NCBI GenBank assembly: GCA_944739405.2
Contig: OX123182.2
Location: 39,805,598-39,869,597 of the forward strand
Direction: 5' to 3'
Length of the DNA stretch: 64,000 nt
Source of the DNA: Euclidia mi
Taxonomy: Eukaryota; Arthropoda; Insecta; Lepidoptera; Erebidae
Part shown: piece by piece, positions 1 to 11,372 of the stretch
Position numbering within the stretch: position 1 is the stretch's first letter
How the letters are laid out: each line of letters opens with the position of its first letter
Translations under genes and position numbers: made by a program
Notes under the pieces: generated by a model
The model's input: only the letters and a program-made list of their open reading frames with translations
Told to the model about the DNA's origin: nothing
Databases searched by the model: none

Positions 1-2934
1 ATTGGGGAAACGGTTGTGGTAGGAGGATATTTCTCCCCCGACCGGTCTCTCGCCGACTTCGAAGCATATCTGCTTGAACTAAGCGTCGTCGTCACTCGCA
101 GCCGCCCCCGCGCCGTCCTCGTCGCTGGGGACCTCAATGCCAAGGCTTCGGCTTGGGGTTCCGCGACCACGACCGCGAAGGGCGTTTTGCTGGAGCAGTG
201 GGCCGTGGAGAATGGCCTACTTGTCCTCAATAGGGGCACTGTGCACACGTGTGTGCGACAGCGGGGCGGGTCCGTCGTGGACGTCACGTTCGCGAGCCCC
301 GTTCTTGCGCGCCGTGTCCGAGGCTGGCGTGTCGTCAGGGAGGCGGAGACGTTGTCGGACCACAGATACATTAGGTTCGACGTCTCCGCTGAAACCGGAA
401 TTCTCGACGCGCCGGTACAGCGGGCCCTAATTGGGGACGGTCCGCGCTGGGCATTGAAGAGCATGAATCGGGAGGCCCTCTTGGAGGCCGCCATCGTCCA
501 GACCTGGACACAAACACCGTCCGGGTCTCAGGACGTCGAAACGGAGGCCGAGTGGTTCCAGAGGGCCATGACTAACGTCTGTGATGCTGCGGCGATGCCA
601 AGAGTGCTCAACCACTCACCGAGGCGTCGGGTGTACTGGTGGTCAGACAACATCGCGCAATTGCGCCACCTCTGTGTGGCAGCGCGGCGCCAGTATGCCC
701 GATTTCGGAGAAGGCGTCGCCGCACTCCCGACTCAGAGCTCAGGGAGGCGTAGCTATACGAAGGGTACAGAGCGGCCAGAGAACGACTAAAAGCCGAGAT
801 TGCGCGGGCCAAAGATCAGGCCCACCAAGAGCTGCTGCAGACTCTGGAGCGTGACCCTTGGGGGCGTCCATACCTTATGGTCAGAGGAAAACTTCGCCCC
901 TGGGCGCCCCCGCTCACCCGGAGTCTCCAGCCGCAAGCAGTCGAAGCTGTCGTTACCGCTCTGTTCCCTTCAAGGGCGGAGCACCCTCCCCCGCCGATGG
1001 CTCCCTCTCCCACGACAGCCAGCGCGGATGTAGACGGCGACGCGGTTCCCGACGTGACCCAGGTCGAGCTTCGAGTGGCGTTGGTTCGTATGAAGAACAC
1101 CGCCCCAGGGCCTGACGGCATTCCAGGCCACGCGTGGGCCCTGGTCATAGCCGAGTTCGAGCCCCGACTTATAGGGCTCTTCACCAAATGTATGGCAGAG
1201 GGCCGGTTTCCTCGTCTTTGGAAGACGGGCAAGCTGGTCTTAATCAAGAAGGAGGGGCGCCCGGCGGACAGTCCGTCTGCCTACCGGCCCATCGTATTGC
1301 TGGACGAGGTTGCAAAGATGCTCGAGCACATAGTTGCCGAGCGCCTCGTCCAGCATCTGTCAAGCGAGGGCCCGAACTTGGCGGACAACCAATTCGGTTT
1401 CCGACGAGGGCGCTCCACGATTGATGCCATACAAACAGTGAGGAGCCTGGCGGAGGACGCAGTATCCCGGGGCGAGGTGGTTCTGGCGGTGTCGCTTGAC
1501 ATCGCCAACGCGTTTAACACCTTGCCCTGGAGCGTCATCAAGTCGGCACTCGTCTACCATCGAGTGCCGACGTACCTCCGCCAAATAGTCGGGGCATACC
1601 TACATGAGAGGTATGTGGTATACCCGGTTCACGACGGTTGGAGTCGGCGAGAGATGTCGTGCGGTGTTCCACAGGGGTCGGTTCTTGGTCCACTCCTGTG
1701 GAACATCGGCTACGACTATGTGCTGCGGGGTGCGCTCCTCCACGGCGTCGGTATAGTCTGCTATGCCGACGATACGTTGGTCACGGCCAAGGGTAAGACG
1801 CACCGGGCGGCGGCCATACTGGCGACAGCTGGGGTTGCACACGTAGTGAGTCGCATCCGGCAGTTGGGCCTTGAGGTGGCCCTGTCGAAATCCGAGGCCA
1901 TTTCGTTTCATGGGCCTCGGAACAGGCCACCTGCAGGGGCCAACATAATGGTAGGAGGGGTCCGCATCGGCATCGGGACGAGCTTGAAGTACCTTGGACT
2001 CGTTCTCGACAGCCGATGGGACCTTCACCGGCATTTTGAGCGTTTGGCACCTAGACTCCTGGGGGCGGCGGCCGCTCTGTCAAGGCTGCTGCCAAACCTA
2101 GGGGGGCCGAACGCCTCTTGCCGGAGGCTATATGAGGGAGTCGTGCGGTCGATGGCCCTATACGGGTGTCCCATCTGGGCCGAGAACCTGACGGCCCGCA
2201 ACGTTCGGGCGCTTCGCGCACCGCAGCGCACCATGGCCGTCAGGATAATTTGTGGCTACCGCACGGTCTCCTTTGGAGCCGCAACCCTCCTCGCCGGATG
2301 TCCGCCCTGGGACCTGCAGGCCGGGCTGATGGCGTCGCTTTATAAGTGGCGCCGCGAAGCCCGGTCACTAGGCGGAGAACCCGCGCCTCGCGAGATTGAG
2401 GCGCGGAAGGCGGAACTCCGACAGGTCCTAGTGGCGGAATGGCGACAGCGACTCACGCACCCCAGCGCGGGGCTTCGCTGCATCGAGGCAGTGAGGCCCG
2501 TACTCGACGAGTGGCTGGAGAGACGACACGGCGCCCTCACCTTCCGGTTGACACAGGTGATAACCGGCCATGGTTGTTTCGGCCGGTTCCTGCACCGCAT
2601 TGGCCGGGAGGAGACGCCCGGATGTCACCACTGCAGAGATCGCCGTGACCCAGTAATGGACACGGCGCTGCACACTTTGGCGGAATGCCCTGCTTGGGCA
2701 TCGCAGCGCCGGGACCTAGTCGCGGCGATAGGAGTGGTCGAACTCTCGCTTCGGACCTTGATTCGTTCCATGGTTCGGAGCGAGATGTGTTGGGACGCCG
2801 CCGCCTCCTTCTGTGAGACGGTGATGTCGATCAAGGAGGCGGCGGAGCGGGATAGGGAGCCCATGCGACCTGTCTCCTTCCGCAGAACCGGGCGTCGTCG
2901 CCGGAGGGCGCTCAACGATCTCCGGCCACCGTGA
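1..2934 (+). pseudogene. EN-RT polyprotein (ORF2) of an R1-clade LINE, one nonsense codon
   Basis: The frame is open from base 1 and continues to TGA at 2932-2934, interrupted only by TAG at 751-753; reading through it, the protein continues in the same frame (…YEGYRAARERLKAE…). Domains in order: the C-terminal half of an APE-type endonuclease (AGDLNAKASAWG near residue 40, DVTFASP near 90, and the catalytic SDHRY near 115); a linker typical of the clade (ERDPWGRPY); then reverse transcriptase (NTAPGPDGIPGHAW, FGFRRGRSTIDA, SLDIANAFNTLPW, the GVPQGSVLGPLLWN block, catalytic CYADDTLV around 1759-1782). A Cys/His knuckle, CHHCRDRRD…HTLAECP, follows at about 2620-2690. All core RT motifs look intact, so the nonsense codon is the only clear lesion seen. 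TAG could have arisen from CAG or TAC. Confidence 0.88.
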
Positions 2935-3351
2935 GTACACGCCAGCGGGCGGCGGGCCTGTTTTGAACCGCCCGCCGTCCGCTAGGCCCGAGAGGCGGCG
3001 CACGTGTTCCGCGTGCGCCTCTCGTAGCGTTAGTAGACTACGTCTTTCTTTTCCGCTCGTAGTATGAAAAAGGATGTATGAGGACAATTATGATGGATGC
3101 AGATGGATGCATGCGAGGGACGGGGCCCGTTTCGGCGGGCCAGCTCAGGCGGGGTCGCGGCAGTAATACTAACGTAGGTCCCGTGACCCCGCCATTCAAT
3201 GGGATCGGATAGAGGAACACCATGGTGGTTTTAGTGGGTAGTCCCGGCGCTTCTCGTCGGGGGGAGTCACCACACTCTCCCTAGACTGAGCCCCTTTAGG
3301 GGCCCAGCCTGAGGGGTCAGCCCGTAAATTGTCTGGTTTCCACCATGAGTC
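2935..3351 (+). other. 3' untranslated region of the R1-clade LINE
   Basis: GC-rich, non-coding sequence between the ORF stop and the poly-A tract. Short ORFs on the minus strand here are chance readings of GC-rich sequence. Confidence 0.7.
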
Positions 3352-3354
3352 AAA

Positions 3355-3386
<32 letters not shown>

Positions 3387-3389
3387 AAA
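3352..3389 (+). repeat. Poly-A tail of the LINE
   Basis: 22 A, one G, then 15 A, directly after the LINE 3' region; it marks the 3' end of the retrotransposed copy. Confidence 0.9.
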
Positions 3390-3507
3390 GGGTCGGCACT
3401 CTTATTGTAGTGAAGAAGCAAAGATTTATACAAAGAATTATGTGTTTTGGGGAGTTATTCAAAGTTGCCATATTTTCTTAATATAATTATAGTTTTATAC
3501 ATTATTA

Positions 3508-3523
3508 TACTATTTTACACATA
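3508..3523 (+). repeat. Left 16-bp target-site duplication
   Basis: TACTATTTTACACATA, identical to 5537-5552 on the other side of the LINE. Confidence 0.85.
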
Positions 3524-5536
3524 GTTAGTTAGTTAGTTGGACAGGTGTTTTCCGTACTTAGCCACTGAATTGGGCCATTGTGCGTGAGCAGTGACACGGT
3601 TGTCGACTGCTACTCATACCATGCAAGCTCCTTCCAGAAGGCCATGAGTTGACCAGTGTAGCGTATGGCTTCGCTCATGGTTCTGGGATTGTTCAGGAAC
3701 CTCGTCCGTTGGTCGCTCACGCTGGTACAATGTAGGATCACATGAGCGGGTGTTTCTTCGGTCTCCATGCAGCCCCTACATAATGGGCTGTCCGTGACGC
3801 CGATATTGTAGAGATGCTTGTTTAGTGGACAGTGGCCAGTTATTATGCCAGTCAGATGCTTGAGTGTTTTCCTGTTGGCGTGCAACAGTTTATGCGAGAG
3901 TCGTTTGTCTAATACGGGAAAGGCATCTTTAGATTGCCTACACTCTTTTAACTCTGCCCACTGTTTTGCGTGTTGATGTAAGGTTCTCCCGCATAACCAC
4001 GTTTTTAGTTGGTTGAAAAGTATCGGAACAATTGGTTCGGGTCCCAGGGTTGTTGTGTCCGATCCTTTCCTTGCCAGTTGGTCTGCTGCGTCATTGCCTG
4101 TGGAGTCACTGTGTCCTCGTATCCACTGGAGCGTGACCTGATTCTTCGTTGCAGTTTTCTGCAGCTCTTGGTGGCACTCCATAATTAGGCCGCTGTTAAA
4201 GCAGTTGCCGTCGAGAGCTTGTAGTACTGAGGCACTGTCTGTGATGTGCGTACCGACAGGTTACTCACGTTTCTGGCTGCGATCGCCGTCGCCGCCCTTA
4301 TAATCCCAACGCATTCAGCTTGGAAGATGGTGTTAAGTTTACCAAGCGATGTTGAGAGATTGATGTTCAAGTCATGGGAGAATACTCCGGCACCTGTCCC
4401 ATACTTTGTTTTTGAGCCGTCTGTGTATACTCTAACTTCGTGTATACCAAAACTATCCTTGTGCTCTTCTTGCAGTTGTATGCGGTATTTTTTGTCAAAG
4501 ACAAAGGTTTTAGGTATGAGGTCGCACGTTGCATCTAGCATCGGGATCTCGTTAGTTAATGTCCTTTTCAGGCGTGCATGGGTTATTCTGTCGTCTCTTC
4601 TCCAAAGCCCGAACTTATCGAGCCGGATCGCTGCGGCACCTGCTTCCTGCTGGATGATGAGGTGCAGTGGTCGCAAGTCGAGGAGCACCTCCAATGCCGC
4701 CGTTGGAGTTGTTTTCGTGCAGCCTGTTGTGGCCAGACAGGCGAGGCGTTGTATGCTCTGCAGCTTGTTCTTGACTGTGCTTAGTTGAGTGCGTGGCCAC
4801 CACACTACTGCACCGTATGTGAGCATGGGGCGTATTATGGCAGTGTTGATCCATAGGGTGATGAATGGTTTGAGACCCCATTTCTTGCCTATTATTCTCC
4901 TGCACTGCCAGAAGATTGTACATGCTTTTGTGGTTTTAGTGGTGATGTGTTTATTCCAGTTGAGCTTGTTGTCGAGTGTTACGCCCAGGTACTTGACTTC
5001 ACTCGATAGGTTAAGCTCCGTGCCAAAAAGTTTCCATGATCCTGATGGCTGCTTGCATCCGATACTGGATCATGTCTTCCGAGTTTCCTTTGATTAGGAT
5101 GGTTATGTCATCTGCGTAGCCGACCGTGTAGAAGCATTTGTCATTCAAGCTTCTCAACAGATCGTCTACCACTATGTTCCAGAGCAGGGGTGATAGGACT
5201 CCTCCCTTCGGGCAGCCTTTTGCTACTATACCCCTTGTGGTGGTGTTAACCGTGAATTGAATAGCCCTTTGTTTCAGGAGTTGATCAATCCAGCCACTGA
5301 CGGTTTGTTCAACTCCGATCTTGTCGAGGGCTCGGCTAATGCTGGTGAATTTAGTTTTGTCGAAGGCGCTTTCTATGTCAATGAAGGCGCCTAAGGTCAT
5401 TAGTTTGTCAGATAGCGCTGTCTCTATGGTCCCCACTACGGAGTGAAGCGCGCAAGAAGGAGGTTAAACTGATAGGTCTGAACGATTTTGCTTGAGTGTA
5501 ATCAGTTTTGCCCGGTTTTGGGAGAAATATGACTTT
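3524..5536 (-). mobile_element. 5'-truncated RNase-H-bearing LINE with 16-bp target-site duplication
   Basis: A minus-strand non-LTR retrotransposon bounded by perfect 16-bp direct repeats (3508-3523 and 5537-5552, TACTATTTTACACATA). Its 3' end, next to 3524, carries a short tandem tail that reads (CTAA)n on the element strand, instead of poly-A. The 5' end is truncated inside the reverse transcriptase (…FLPKPGKTDYTQAKSFRPISL), the usual product of incomplete target-primed reverse transcription. The RNase H domain after RT suggests the I/LOA/R1-like group; I do not assign a family. A diverged relative of its 3' end lies at 62515-62640. Confidence 0.85.
3610..5536 (-). pseudogene. Reverse transcriptase-RNase H remnant of the minus-strand LINE
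   Basis: Read from high to low coordinates. RT motifs come first (KPGKTDYTQAKSFRPISL near 5500; IDIESAFDKT near 5375; GCPKGGVLSPLLWN near 5215; catalytic GYADDITIL near 5120). A thumb region follows (MLTYGAVVWW near 4820), then RNase H with VYTDGSK (D), FQAEC (E), ITDSAS (D) and the NDAADQLA block, and finally a Cys/His cluster (CRGCMETEETPAHVILHC near 3780). Lesions: an internal deletion near 5448-5460 joins the SLTSF motif directly to ALHSVVGTIE with a frame change and removes part of the RT fingers; a frameshift lies near 5020-5035 and another near 4240-4260. The coding pieces are 5011-5450, about 4245-5025 and 3610-4250. Stop at 3610. Confidence 0.85.
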
Positions 5537-5552
5537 TACTATTTTACACATA
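5537..5552 (+). repeat. Right 16-bp target-site duplication
   Basis: Second exact copy of TACTATTTTACACATA, next to the truncated 5' end of the LINE. Confidence 0.85.
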
Positions 5553-5716
5553 AATTAATAATGACTTAACAGACAGCACATAAGTGGCTCTCTTCTTCAC
5601 GTTTGAAAGCGCCTACTTACTATGTCAGTCGTAGATTTCTCTAACAGATTTCTGAGAGGTATTTTATTAATTAATTGCAATTTTGCATATACACCAGTTA
5701 TGCATGAGTATTCTTA

Positions 5717-6140
5717 CTATATTATAACTGAAATGAGGCGTACCAAACCATTTGGTTCAAGTACAGCTGGTACACCAGAAGCGACTAGAGAACGACGGAT
5801 TATGTCATTTAGATGTGCATGACGAGGAATTCTACCAGCGCTTCTGCTGCAAGATAGCCCATGGTGTCCGAGGCTATCGACGTCTTCTCCACAATGACAT
5901 CGATGCGGAGAAACACACGAAGCACCTAAACGCAGACAGAATACGGAACGTCTCATCGTCCAACATGGTTCCAGTGTTAGACGATGGTAGTGCCTGAAGC
6001 CATAAACCGGATTCCCTTTCCCCCACAGCCAGCATGCGAGCACGCTCTGTAACATTAAGAGATGTATCCAAAAGACTTTTTCTTACTATGTTACAAAGCG
6101 GCGCGTCCCACTGTCTTTGGGAGAATATATAATCCTTGCT
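5717..6140 (-). pseudogene. C-terminal fragment of a restriction-like-endonuclease LINE
   Basis: Two overlapping minus frames (about 5935-6140 and 5717-5950), joined by a frameshift near 5940, encode SQRQWDAPLCNIVRKSLL, ESGLWLQALPSSNTGTMLDD, then CLRLGASCVSPHRCHCGEDV and LGHHGLSCSRSAGRIPRHAHL. The Cys/His spacing (C-x-C…H-x4-C) resembles the knuckle before the restriction-like endonuclease of R2/R4/NeSL-type LINEs. The fragment stops at EPNGLVR, before the expected PD…D catalytic part, which is present in the better copy at 33491-34764. Both ends are truncated. Confidence 0.7.
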
Positions 6141-6149
6141 AAATTGATT

Positions 6150-6690
6150 TAACCTGCTTACCTTCAATCTTATTTCCAATATTTAGGCTCCTATCACGCA
6201 AAAGATCGCCGCTCTTCTAATAATCTTCCTCTTTTATGTTCATCACATTCTTCTGGCCTTGTGCACTCGACGTTCATAATCCAATCAGTTCTGCTCTGGA
6301 ATGTCCTTCCATTAAAGATCAGGAAGGCTTCGAACCGCTGGAAATTTAAGTCTGTGGCACGTGAACATATCCGAAAGGGACTATTGGCACCATCATCTTA
6401 ATCATTGTATTATACGCCTATTTATATATATAATATATATTATTTAAATATGTATATATTAACGTTATATATATAAATATATATATATATATATAATATT
6501 ATATCGATGTATTTATTCTTATTATTGTAATGTACACATTATCTTTTTAACGTGAACAAAACTATTTGTACACCTACCATACCTATCTCTGCATCATCCT
6601 ATGGTTGACTGGTAGAGAATGCTTATAGCATTGAGTCCGCCATTGTACCTATGAGTTGAACATAAAGTTTAAATAAATAAATAAGTAAAT
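6150..6690 (+). mobile_element. 3' end of a CR1/Jockey-like LINE with AAAT-type tail
   Basis: The last part of an RT C-terminal domain (6177-6401) is followed by a 3' region and a tail of AAATAAATAAAT units near 6670-6690. The stretch near 6600-6660 (GGTTGACTGGTAGAGAATGC…GAGTCCGCC…) is, from memory, a common 3'-end motif of a lepidopteran LINE family. The region 6415-6510 is an AT-dinucleotide-rich stretch. The exact 5' boundary against the neighbouring fragment is not resolvable by eye. Confidence 0.6.
6177..6401 (+). pseudogene. LINE reverse transcriptase C-terminal tail
   Basis: Open frame ending in TAA at 6399-6401, reading YLGSYHAKDRRSSNN … IIQSVLLWNVLPLKIRKAS … EHIRKGLLAPSS. The 'LWN.LP..IR' block near residue 35 is characteristic of the C-terminus of CR1/Jockey-type LINE proteins. 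There is no start codon; this is a 5'-truncated copy. Confidence 0.6.
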
Positions 6691-7909
6691 TTAAAAAGTG
6701 ACGCCCTACTTTATGTACTCATAAAGACTTCAAAACAAAATCAATCCCATAGAAAATCATACACAAACTTTACCAAACATAAGAAAAAGTCAACGTGAAT
6801 GTGTTTACTATCAGCAAAGTTTATTAGGCAGCTCGATAAGGTGAGAAAATTGAGGTAAACGTTTTGGCTGCCACCCCGCAATCCTCGAGAGCGTTATGTT
6901 TACCTTTGATGTGTAGTGGTTCACTCTGCCTTTAGAAAATACTTTTCGTGCGTAACCACTTTATTCACACAGCCTTCGCGGCGATTTAAGGACTTTTATT
7001 TAAGTAGGTATTTTATTTTTGGATAATCTGTCTAAGTGTCAACTAAACTTGTTTAAGTGATACTCTTAATTAATTTTAGCATCAGAGTATTGAATCTTAA
7101 TCTATTAATGCTACTTAATGTGATTTCCAAATCGCAAAAAGCTCAAACAAGTAGTAAAGTAGTAAACAACGCCAAACTGCGGATAATCTATGTAGCCAAA
7201 GAAAAGATCGCCAGGTATCCAATTACGTCCGTTGATTATTACCCGCTTCTCTCTGGTAAAACGAATCGTCGAATTTTTATTTAGACGACCATTATTGTTT
7301 ATGACTATTTTCAGATACAAATGCAAACCAAGTAAAAGGATTAACTAACTATTTGGTGTTATGGGTTTCTCGAACATTAATAAATCACCTGCAGTCACGC
7401 CCTAAAATAATCCTATTTAGTCGTAAATAGCAGACTTAATTAGCAAAGGATTTAATGGATAAAGTTAGCAAGTAGAAACAGTAAAATAAAGGTTCATAGT
7501 TTTAGGTACCCTAATGTGTTTGCTTTGTTATTTGTTTCATTGAAGGCCCTACGTGACATGAATTCAGTACAACTTCTTTCTGTTAGAAGGTGAAATGAGA
7601 ACACTAATAAATCGTTTTTCTTTCTTCGGTAAATACAAAGATAGAGATGTTATTTACCCATAGCTTCATAATAAAACAAAGGTAATCATCAATACATCAT
7701 AATGACCATATGTGACACGTATATTTATATAAGGGGTAAGTAATGAACCTTAATTAATATAATTCCAAGCAATAACATGAGTAAAGCTACTGATGAAGTA
7801 TTAATTAATACAGATATTATCTCGGTTAAAGACTGTAGACAATGTTTAAAAGTTCTGTTATTACTTTAAGCGCAAATATGTTTAGGTGTTATTAAATGCT
7901 GCTAATATA
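6691..7909. other. AT-rich non-coding stretch
   Basis: No gene or element recognised. A minus-strand 71-codon frame at 7111-7326 reads somewhat protein-like (PGDLFFGYIDYPQFG) but has no start context, no clear splice sites and no family I recognise, so it is not called. Confidence 0.5.
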
Positions 7910-8151
7910 ATTTATCATGTCAGCCTAGAGACGTCCACTGCTGGACGTAGGCCTCCCCCAAGGTTCTCCAAACAGATCAATCATGAGTCACCCGCATCCA
8001 ACTGCTTCCCGCAATCTAACCAGATCGTCGGTCCACCTCGTGGGATGCCTACCCCTTCTGCGTCGTCAGGTACGTGGTCGCCACTCCAGAACTCTCCTGC
8101 CCCAACGTTCTCGAGCTATGTGCCCTGCCCATTGCCACTTCAGCCTGATAA
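7910..8151 (-). mobile_element. RTE-type LINE 3' end, decayed
   Basis: On the minus strand the sequence reads as the C-terminus of an RTE-type LINE with several frameshifts: LKWQWAGHIARE, then PTRWTDDLVR, then WRTLGEAYVQQWTS, followed by the ACGTCCACTGCTGGAC motif in the plus orientation at about 7929-7946. The same block occurs at 47463-47650. Truncated on its 5' side. Confidence 0.7.
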
Positions 8152-8957
8152 TTAAGAAAGTTTAATGTACGTTTTTTTACCATTATGGATTCTTAAATAA
8201 TTTTACTCTCATTTTTTCCGCCTTACTATCCGTTATTTAAAGCTAGGCAGCAATAGTCTAGTATTTTGGAGTTATTTGCGTATATAACTGCTCATTAGCG
8301 CCTGACCCGGCTGTCATGAAGATTTTTGACAGAAGTTACAGATCTGTAGTGGTAGTGCCTCTAGATAAACTGACACTAGTCTAGACCCTGGAGTATGGCT
8401 ATCCCTTTGGGTTGTGGAGGTTAGACTGAAGTTACTCTATGTAGAGCGAATTATTACTCAGTATGATCCGGTTAGAATAGTAAGCTTCTTCTTTACGAAG
8501 TTGAAAATCGCTTCAGATCTCTGGCTCTACGGGCAATTAGAGCCGGAGTATATGGGTAAGCCGACTAACGACACCTTATGGAGGAGAAGAGGGAGACCTT
8601 GATTGCAACTGGGATAACGCTTGGACGATAAATAAAATTGAGAGCTACAAAAGAGCTTATGCCTCTCGTACTACATCCACATTTGTAATTGAATATATAC
8701 GCACTAGAAAAGTCACGGTTGCGAACTTCTCTTCTATTATTTTTTATACTTGTCGTAATTTACAATGGAATTGTGAGCCTCTTTGAGATGTTCAGTTTAT
8801 TATTAAATAATTTTTAGCCAAATCTATAAAACTCAACTACCTGTGAAAGATTGCCTCACTCAACAATTGAAGCGTCCGAACAAATTTACCTACAAGCCCG
8901 TTTGAAACGTAGCAGAATGATAGGATAACAAAAGGCAAGAGTTTCTAAAAATATACT
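8152..8957. other. Non-coding stretch
   Basis: No gene recognised. The segment 8300-8640 is somewhat richer in GC than its flanks and may be an old repeat ('CAACTGGGATAACGCTTGG' near 8607 resembles 'CAACCGGGATAACACTAG' near 44870), but the family is unknown. Confidence 0.4.
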
Positions 8958-8960
8958 TAC

Positions 8961-9105
8961 GGGCATCAATCTCTTGAAGTTCTTTAATATCGAAGTAGTC
9001 GTCGTGTGAGGTAACAGCAACAGTCTGCGACACGTGTCGTTTGCGTGACGACACCGGACACGTCACGATAGATACAGCTGCTGAGAGCAATAACAGAAAA
9101 CACAT
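8961..9105 (-). CDS. Candidate first coding exon of a small secreted protein
   Basis: From ATG (9105-9103) the minus strand encodes 48 residues and then runs into a strong splice donor, C|GTAAGTAT, at 8960. The N-terminus MCFLLLLSAAVSIVTCPVSS has the hydrophobic core and small residues of a signal peptide. It is followed by a basic RKR and an acidic stretch, DDYFDIKELQEIDA, ending in phase 1. Signal peptide, basic site and donor together suggest a host gene for a secreted peptide or protein. I do not recognise the family, and no following exon could be assigned with confidence downstream (below 8957). The frame also extends upstream of the ATG, so the start is an inference. It could be chance. 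Confidence 0.4.
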
Positions 9106-11125
9106 ATATTTTGGCCCTTTTCGTCCGCTAAGACCCAAACCTAGATCCCCTAGAATCAAAGAACCATTTTTAAGGTTATCCTCGCTAACGTTTCATTACT
9201 AAGAATTCTGTCAATGTAATACAATAAGATGAACTGAACACATGAGATTGAGAGCCCTTAACGACGTCACAAAAATGTAACTTTTTTTAATTGTTAACCC
9301 TTAAATAAGTTTTACTAACATTTCTGTTAGTTTTAGACTAATACAAATTCTATTATTTAATGTTCATCTATCGCTAATTTTGTTACCTTTATGTTTAATT
9401 GCTTTGTTGATTATGAAGATTTTATGAGATGCACCAAAATAAAATCAAACATGTACAATAGACAATCTATCATGAGGACATAGTTAGGCTGTAAGACTAA
9501 ACTGTAGGTAAGAGTCCACTGTCATTTATTCTACATATTTGGTAAATAAATAAAATTGTTTAGTAGATATTTTGCTACAGTATCTCATCCTTTAATTTCT
9601 AACGATGATTTTAAATGGCGTTGAATCAAGATAACACAGCTCATCGCAACCGAGAACAAAGTGCGTCCATTGTCACTGTTGTAATGTTAAGCGTATTGTT
9701 CATAATCTCGTTACAACGTAGCGTACTCCGCGACGTACTTCGTACTTGGAAACATCGATACAAGGGACACTGAAAATAGAGCTATTGCTTCTGTGAAATC
9801 AAAGCGTAGAACGCGCTCACCAAATATTCTTGTGATCGTTGTATCGGTTGATTGGCTGGTGTATTGTGTTCATTAACTATCATTATTGGGAGTCGAATGC
9901 CTCGTGCGCTGTAATTATGGAACTGATACCGTCAGTGGAAATTCTTGGATTGTTCGCGTTATTTATTTCCTTGCTCATACATCTTACTATGAGCTCGATG
10001 CAAACTGTTTACCTGCCTACTACGTGTATACGTTCAACGTAAGCTTGGATTTGCGTGTGAAACCTAGCAATATTCAGAAAGGCGAATCACCTAGTTTAGC
10101 TAGCTATTAATAAAGATATAAGTATTGCATAGAAGAACTAAGAGCAAAAAAAATATGTCCCCATACACGTCAGACTATAAATAATGCACCTATGAAAATG
10201 ATGACCTAAGCCGAGACGTCTCGTGAAGGTTTAATTTAAAAGGAGAAACTTAATCTGTGCTTAAAGGGTTTCCAATTATACTAAATGCGCGATGCAGTTA
10301 AAACCTTCCATCTCGCGATTGGCACAGTGTTTTCTTTAGCTTGTTTAGCTTAACTTTTTTTAAGTTCGGCTGAAGCCTCAACTGATTTCTTTGTACTATT
10401 TACATCACAATTTTTCTTAAAACTAAAACTTGTGTGGAGACTGTTGAAACGCTAGTTTATTTCTTGTCTGGCATAAAAAACCTTACTTTGCGAGTCCTTG
10501 ACACATTCAAAAATAAAGACATTAGAAGAAGCTTTTATAACACATTTCAAATTTCAAAACCATTCAGAATATCCATAGTAGCATATATAAAACTATACTC
10601 TAAACTTCTATATTGTCAACATAACCTTTTCTCAACACTCAGCTTTAAGCTGTATTTGCAAAACTTCATTGCAATTGTCTAAAATGAGTAAACAGAATTA
10701 AAAAGAAAGGTCTATTTAACTTTCAAGAACGTTGTTTAATTCTTGATAAAACAAGATATTGTTTTGCAAAACACTGATAAGTAAAATGCAAACAATGCTA
10801 AGTTCTATCACAGTCTGGGAATTTATCTAGAACAAACATGTCGAGTAGACTAGAGTAAGAATTCATTATTTTTTTAAATTTTGTTTTTTTTTTAGGTAGT
10901 TTTAAGCAGCAATGCAGTGTACCAGAAAAAAATAAATAAATAAAATCCTATGCTTAAAAAAATGAATTAACAAAGATTTCAATAACAAACCATTTTAATC
11001 ATTCGATTTAATAAAATATTAGGTATAGGAAATAAACTCATCTACGAGTATGTTATTAATTGCCGTCGCGTACAAAGGAGTATGAAATCTGCTTGTATAA
11101 GATTTTACGTTGGCTTCTATTTGTT
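9106..11125. other. AT-rich non-coding stretch
   Basis: Only short unconvincing frames (for example 9839-10042 and 10434-10682) and AAAT-type runs near 9540 and 10930. If 8961-9105 is a real exon, its promoter would lie in the first few hundred bases here; no clear TATA box is placed. Confidence 0.5.
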
Positions 11126-11372
11126 TGACTGCCTCCGACGTCCAGTGAATAGCGTATGCGACTGCAGATCGAAGGTCCCGGGTTTGATTTCTCGCTCGGG
11201 CTATTACTGGCTTTTTCAGAATTCTCAGTAGCAGTATGGAATCTGGTGATGTGCCCGGTAACGGCAATAGGTGCGCCCCCAATTACATGGGACCTAAAAA
11301 ATTCATGGTGAAATGTGGTGAAGGGTGTAATATTACACCTCTACCTACCCCTTCGGGGATACAGGCGTCTAT
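11126..11372 (+). mobile_element. tRNA-derived SINE with LINE-like 3' tail
   Basis: A tRNA-like head (about 11127-11211) carries an A-box-like TCCAGTGAATAGCG (11141-11154) and a B-box-like GGTTTGATTTC (11181-11191). The body contains AATTCTCAGTAGCAG and GTGCCCGGTAACGGCAATAGG, and the 3' end is CTACCCCTTCGGGGATACAGGC (stem-loop). Body and tail match the SINEs at 42268-42680 and 61450-61700, although the head differs from theirs. The tetranucleotide tail is eroded. Pol III boxes of this kind drive SINE transcription. Confidence 0.75.

Larger units (their letters stand above)
1..3389 (+). mobile_element. R1-clade non-LTR retrotransposon, cut by the left window edge
   Basis: The unit holds an endonuclease/reverse-transcriptase reading frame (1-2934), a GC-rich 3' untranslated region (2935-3351) and a genomic poly-A tract (3352-3389, one G inside). 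It is much richer in GC than its surroundings, which suggests a fairly young insertion into AT-rich DNA. The 5' part lies outside the window, so the target-site duplication cannot be checked. R1-clade elements copy themselves by target-primed reverse transcription; some are site-specific, but no rDNA or TTAGG telomere repeat is seen at the 3' junction (3390 onward), so this copy sits in ordinary sequence. Confidence 0.9.

Noticed and set aside
877..2934. Separate gene starting at Met 877
   Set aside because: Same frame as 1-750 with only one TAG between; it is one LINE protein with a nonsense codon.
3390..3507. Telomeric TTAGG or rDNA target next to the R1-clade LINE
   Set aside because: Neither motif is present; the insertion is in ordinary AT-rich sequence.
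7111..7326. Minus-strand 71-codon frame with a protein-like centre
   Set aside because: No start, splice or family evidence strong enough.
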